Assembly: GCA_026120185.1 (NCBI GenBank) | Contig: JANUWF010001101.1 | Span: 6,388,001 to 6,452,000 of the forward strand | Direction of reading: 5' to 3' | Source: Voacanga thouarsii | Lineage: Eukaryota; Streptophyta; Magnoliopsida; Gentianales; Apocynaceae | Length of the DNA: 64,000 nucleotides | Shown: one piece after another, positions 63,201-64,000 of the stretch | Layout: every line of letters begins with the position of its first letter | Position numbering within the stretch: position 1 is the stretch's first letter | Translations under genes and position numbers: made by a program | Notes under the pieces: model-generated | Database searches by the model: none | What the model was told of the DNA's origin: nothing | What the model saw: the letters and a program-made list of their open reading frames with translations, nothing else

Positions 63201-63970
63201 TTTGCATCTTCAAAATTCCTAAGATCCCTAGTCATAAGAGAAATACATAATATTATGTAAAGTAGCATTCGGAATATCACAAGTACCTTTAAGTTAACTA
63301 AACATTTTTTTAAGCTAAAACAACTATATATTGCATTTTCAACTTCACTATTAATATATAAGACAATCTAAAAGAATAGAAACACAAAATACAATTTTTC
63401 CATTGCATACATCCAAAATATGAAAGTGGTAATGCAAAAGTAAATTGCCTCCTGTTTTGAATTCTACTACCTACACCTGTGAAAAGGAAAGTAAATTCGC
63501 ACCCCCATTTCATTTTGTATTGTACATTTTAACCCCTTTGCCGTTATTTGTCAATCTTGTGTAGATTTTTCATTTAAAATCGTCAAAAAGCCATATTTTA
63601 CTGTTGTAATTGAAAATACATCCTTTTCCAGTCTTATATTCCAACGATACAGTCCATGGTATTGAAATAACATCATGAGCAATGCTATATTAAAAAACTA
63701 TACTATCCACGGACCAAACAAAAATTTCTTTCTCTTCTTCTTTCACATTTACAGCCCCTTGTTCAGAAGAGATGATGTTACAGAAAGTGAGTATTACATT
63801 GGAATACACGGACAATTTAATGACATGTACTGCCATCCCAGCCACAAGCATTCGCAGACAAAGCTAATCTATCAACTTTACATAATTGTCCTATAGAACA
63901 AAACAATGCTAACTGAAAATTTTTTACCTGCTGAATTTGCATGTGCATCTATCGACATCTTTCTTGGGGG
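55233..63970 (-). CDS. SAMC: S-adenosylmethionine carrier (mitochondrial carrier family), 11 exons visible
   Basis: It imports S-adenosylmethionine across an organelle inner membrane in exchange for S-adenosylhomocysteine. Exons on the - strand, from 5': 63928-63970, 61315-61401, 61085-61157, 59507-59597, 58939-58992, 58769-58864, 58539-58628, 57626-57677, 56844-56905, 56665-56745, 55233-55364. Every junction has a GT donor and AG acceptor and keeps the frame; no stop occurs until 55233. The 861 bp give about 286 residues, with the three carrier signatures PIDTIKTR, PTEVVKQR and PLDVIKTR and the GIGGSIFFGVLERTK end. The best match I recall is plant SAMC1/2 (about 325 aa). An ATG lies in the first exon (63955-63957), but the frame is open above it, so the true start is probably beyond the window. 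CGGGKI where relatives usually have ARGGGKI is a small oddity. Confidence 0.92.
57982..58388. mobile_element. MITE in an intron of the SAM carrier gene (hAT-like ends)
   Basis: AGGGCTCGTTTAATAA on the left mirrors TTATCAAACAGGCCCCT on the right. The interior is AT-rich with TTAAGTACTTAAT-type words. I did not find a clear 8 bp target duplication. Confidence 0.6.
60239..60282 (+). repeat. (AT)n microsatellite
   Basis: About 22 AT dinucleotides in an intron of the SAM carrier gene. Confidence 0.98.
62438..62807. mobile_element. Stowaway-like MITE in the first visible intron of the SAM carrier gene
   Basis: The left end reads CTTCGTCCCAAAAAGAAAGG. The inverse of the right end includes CCCCCATCCCACAAAGATAGG, which matches the Tc1/mariner Stowaway consensus style (CTCCCTCCGTCCC...). 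It is flanked by TA on both sides (62436-62437 and 62808-62809), the expected target duplication. About 370 bp, no coding capacity. Confidence 0.8.
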
Positions 63971-64000
63971 CTGCAAGAGGACCAAAAAACACTAAAACAA

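Overview
The window is nuclear DNA from a flowering plant, almost certainly a eudicot. It is AT-rich, has no operons, and contains plant LTR retrotransposons, CACTA, hAT, Helitron and Stowaway-type elements, plus one host gene with many GT-AG introns. The species cannot be fixed from the sequence.

Layout. 1-9517 is a decayed Ty3/gypsy chromovirus (Tekay/Del-like) on the + strand; its 5' LTR is cut by the window edge and its 3' LTR is intact in outline. 9518-16277 is old repeat debris holding a decayed plant-mobile-domain gene. 16278-about 18058 is a probable non-autonomous CACTA-like element carrying a tandem array of about 153 bp units. 18059-40397 is a nested stack. The base layer is a 5'-truncated Ty1/copia element C (+ strand). 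It was split by copia element A (- strand, 18280-38896, target duplication CTATA). The left LTR of A was in turn split by the younger copia element B (- strand, 18644-28457, target duplication GTGGC) and by a CACTA element (29856-31637, target duplication GTA). 40398-40742 is the broken 5' end of an alliinase/TAR-like gene. 44035-47288 is a hAT element with a decayed transposase.

47636-51593 is a Helitron on the - strand with recognisable TC start, 3' hairpin and CTAGT end. It carries exon fragments of at least two unrelated host genes (a DCAF8-like WD40 gene and an F-box gene), plus one fragment I cannot name. 51967-54440 holds two decayed mTERF-family copies in tandem. 55233-63970 (- strand) is the only clearly functional gene seen: eleven exons of a mitochondrial-carrier-family S-adenosylmethionine transporter, in frame across every junction. 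Its 5' end probably lies beyond the window, and its introns hold a Stowaway-like MITE and another MITE.

The gene content suggests a pericentromeric or gene-poor arm segment in which mobile elements pile up on one another, next to one conserved housekeeping gene. The most rewarding features are the fully resolvable order of nested insertions and the Helitron with captured exons.
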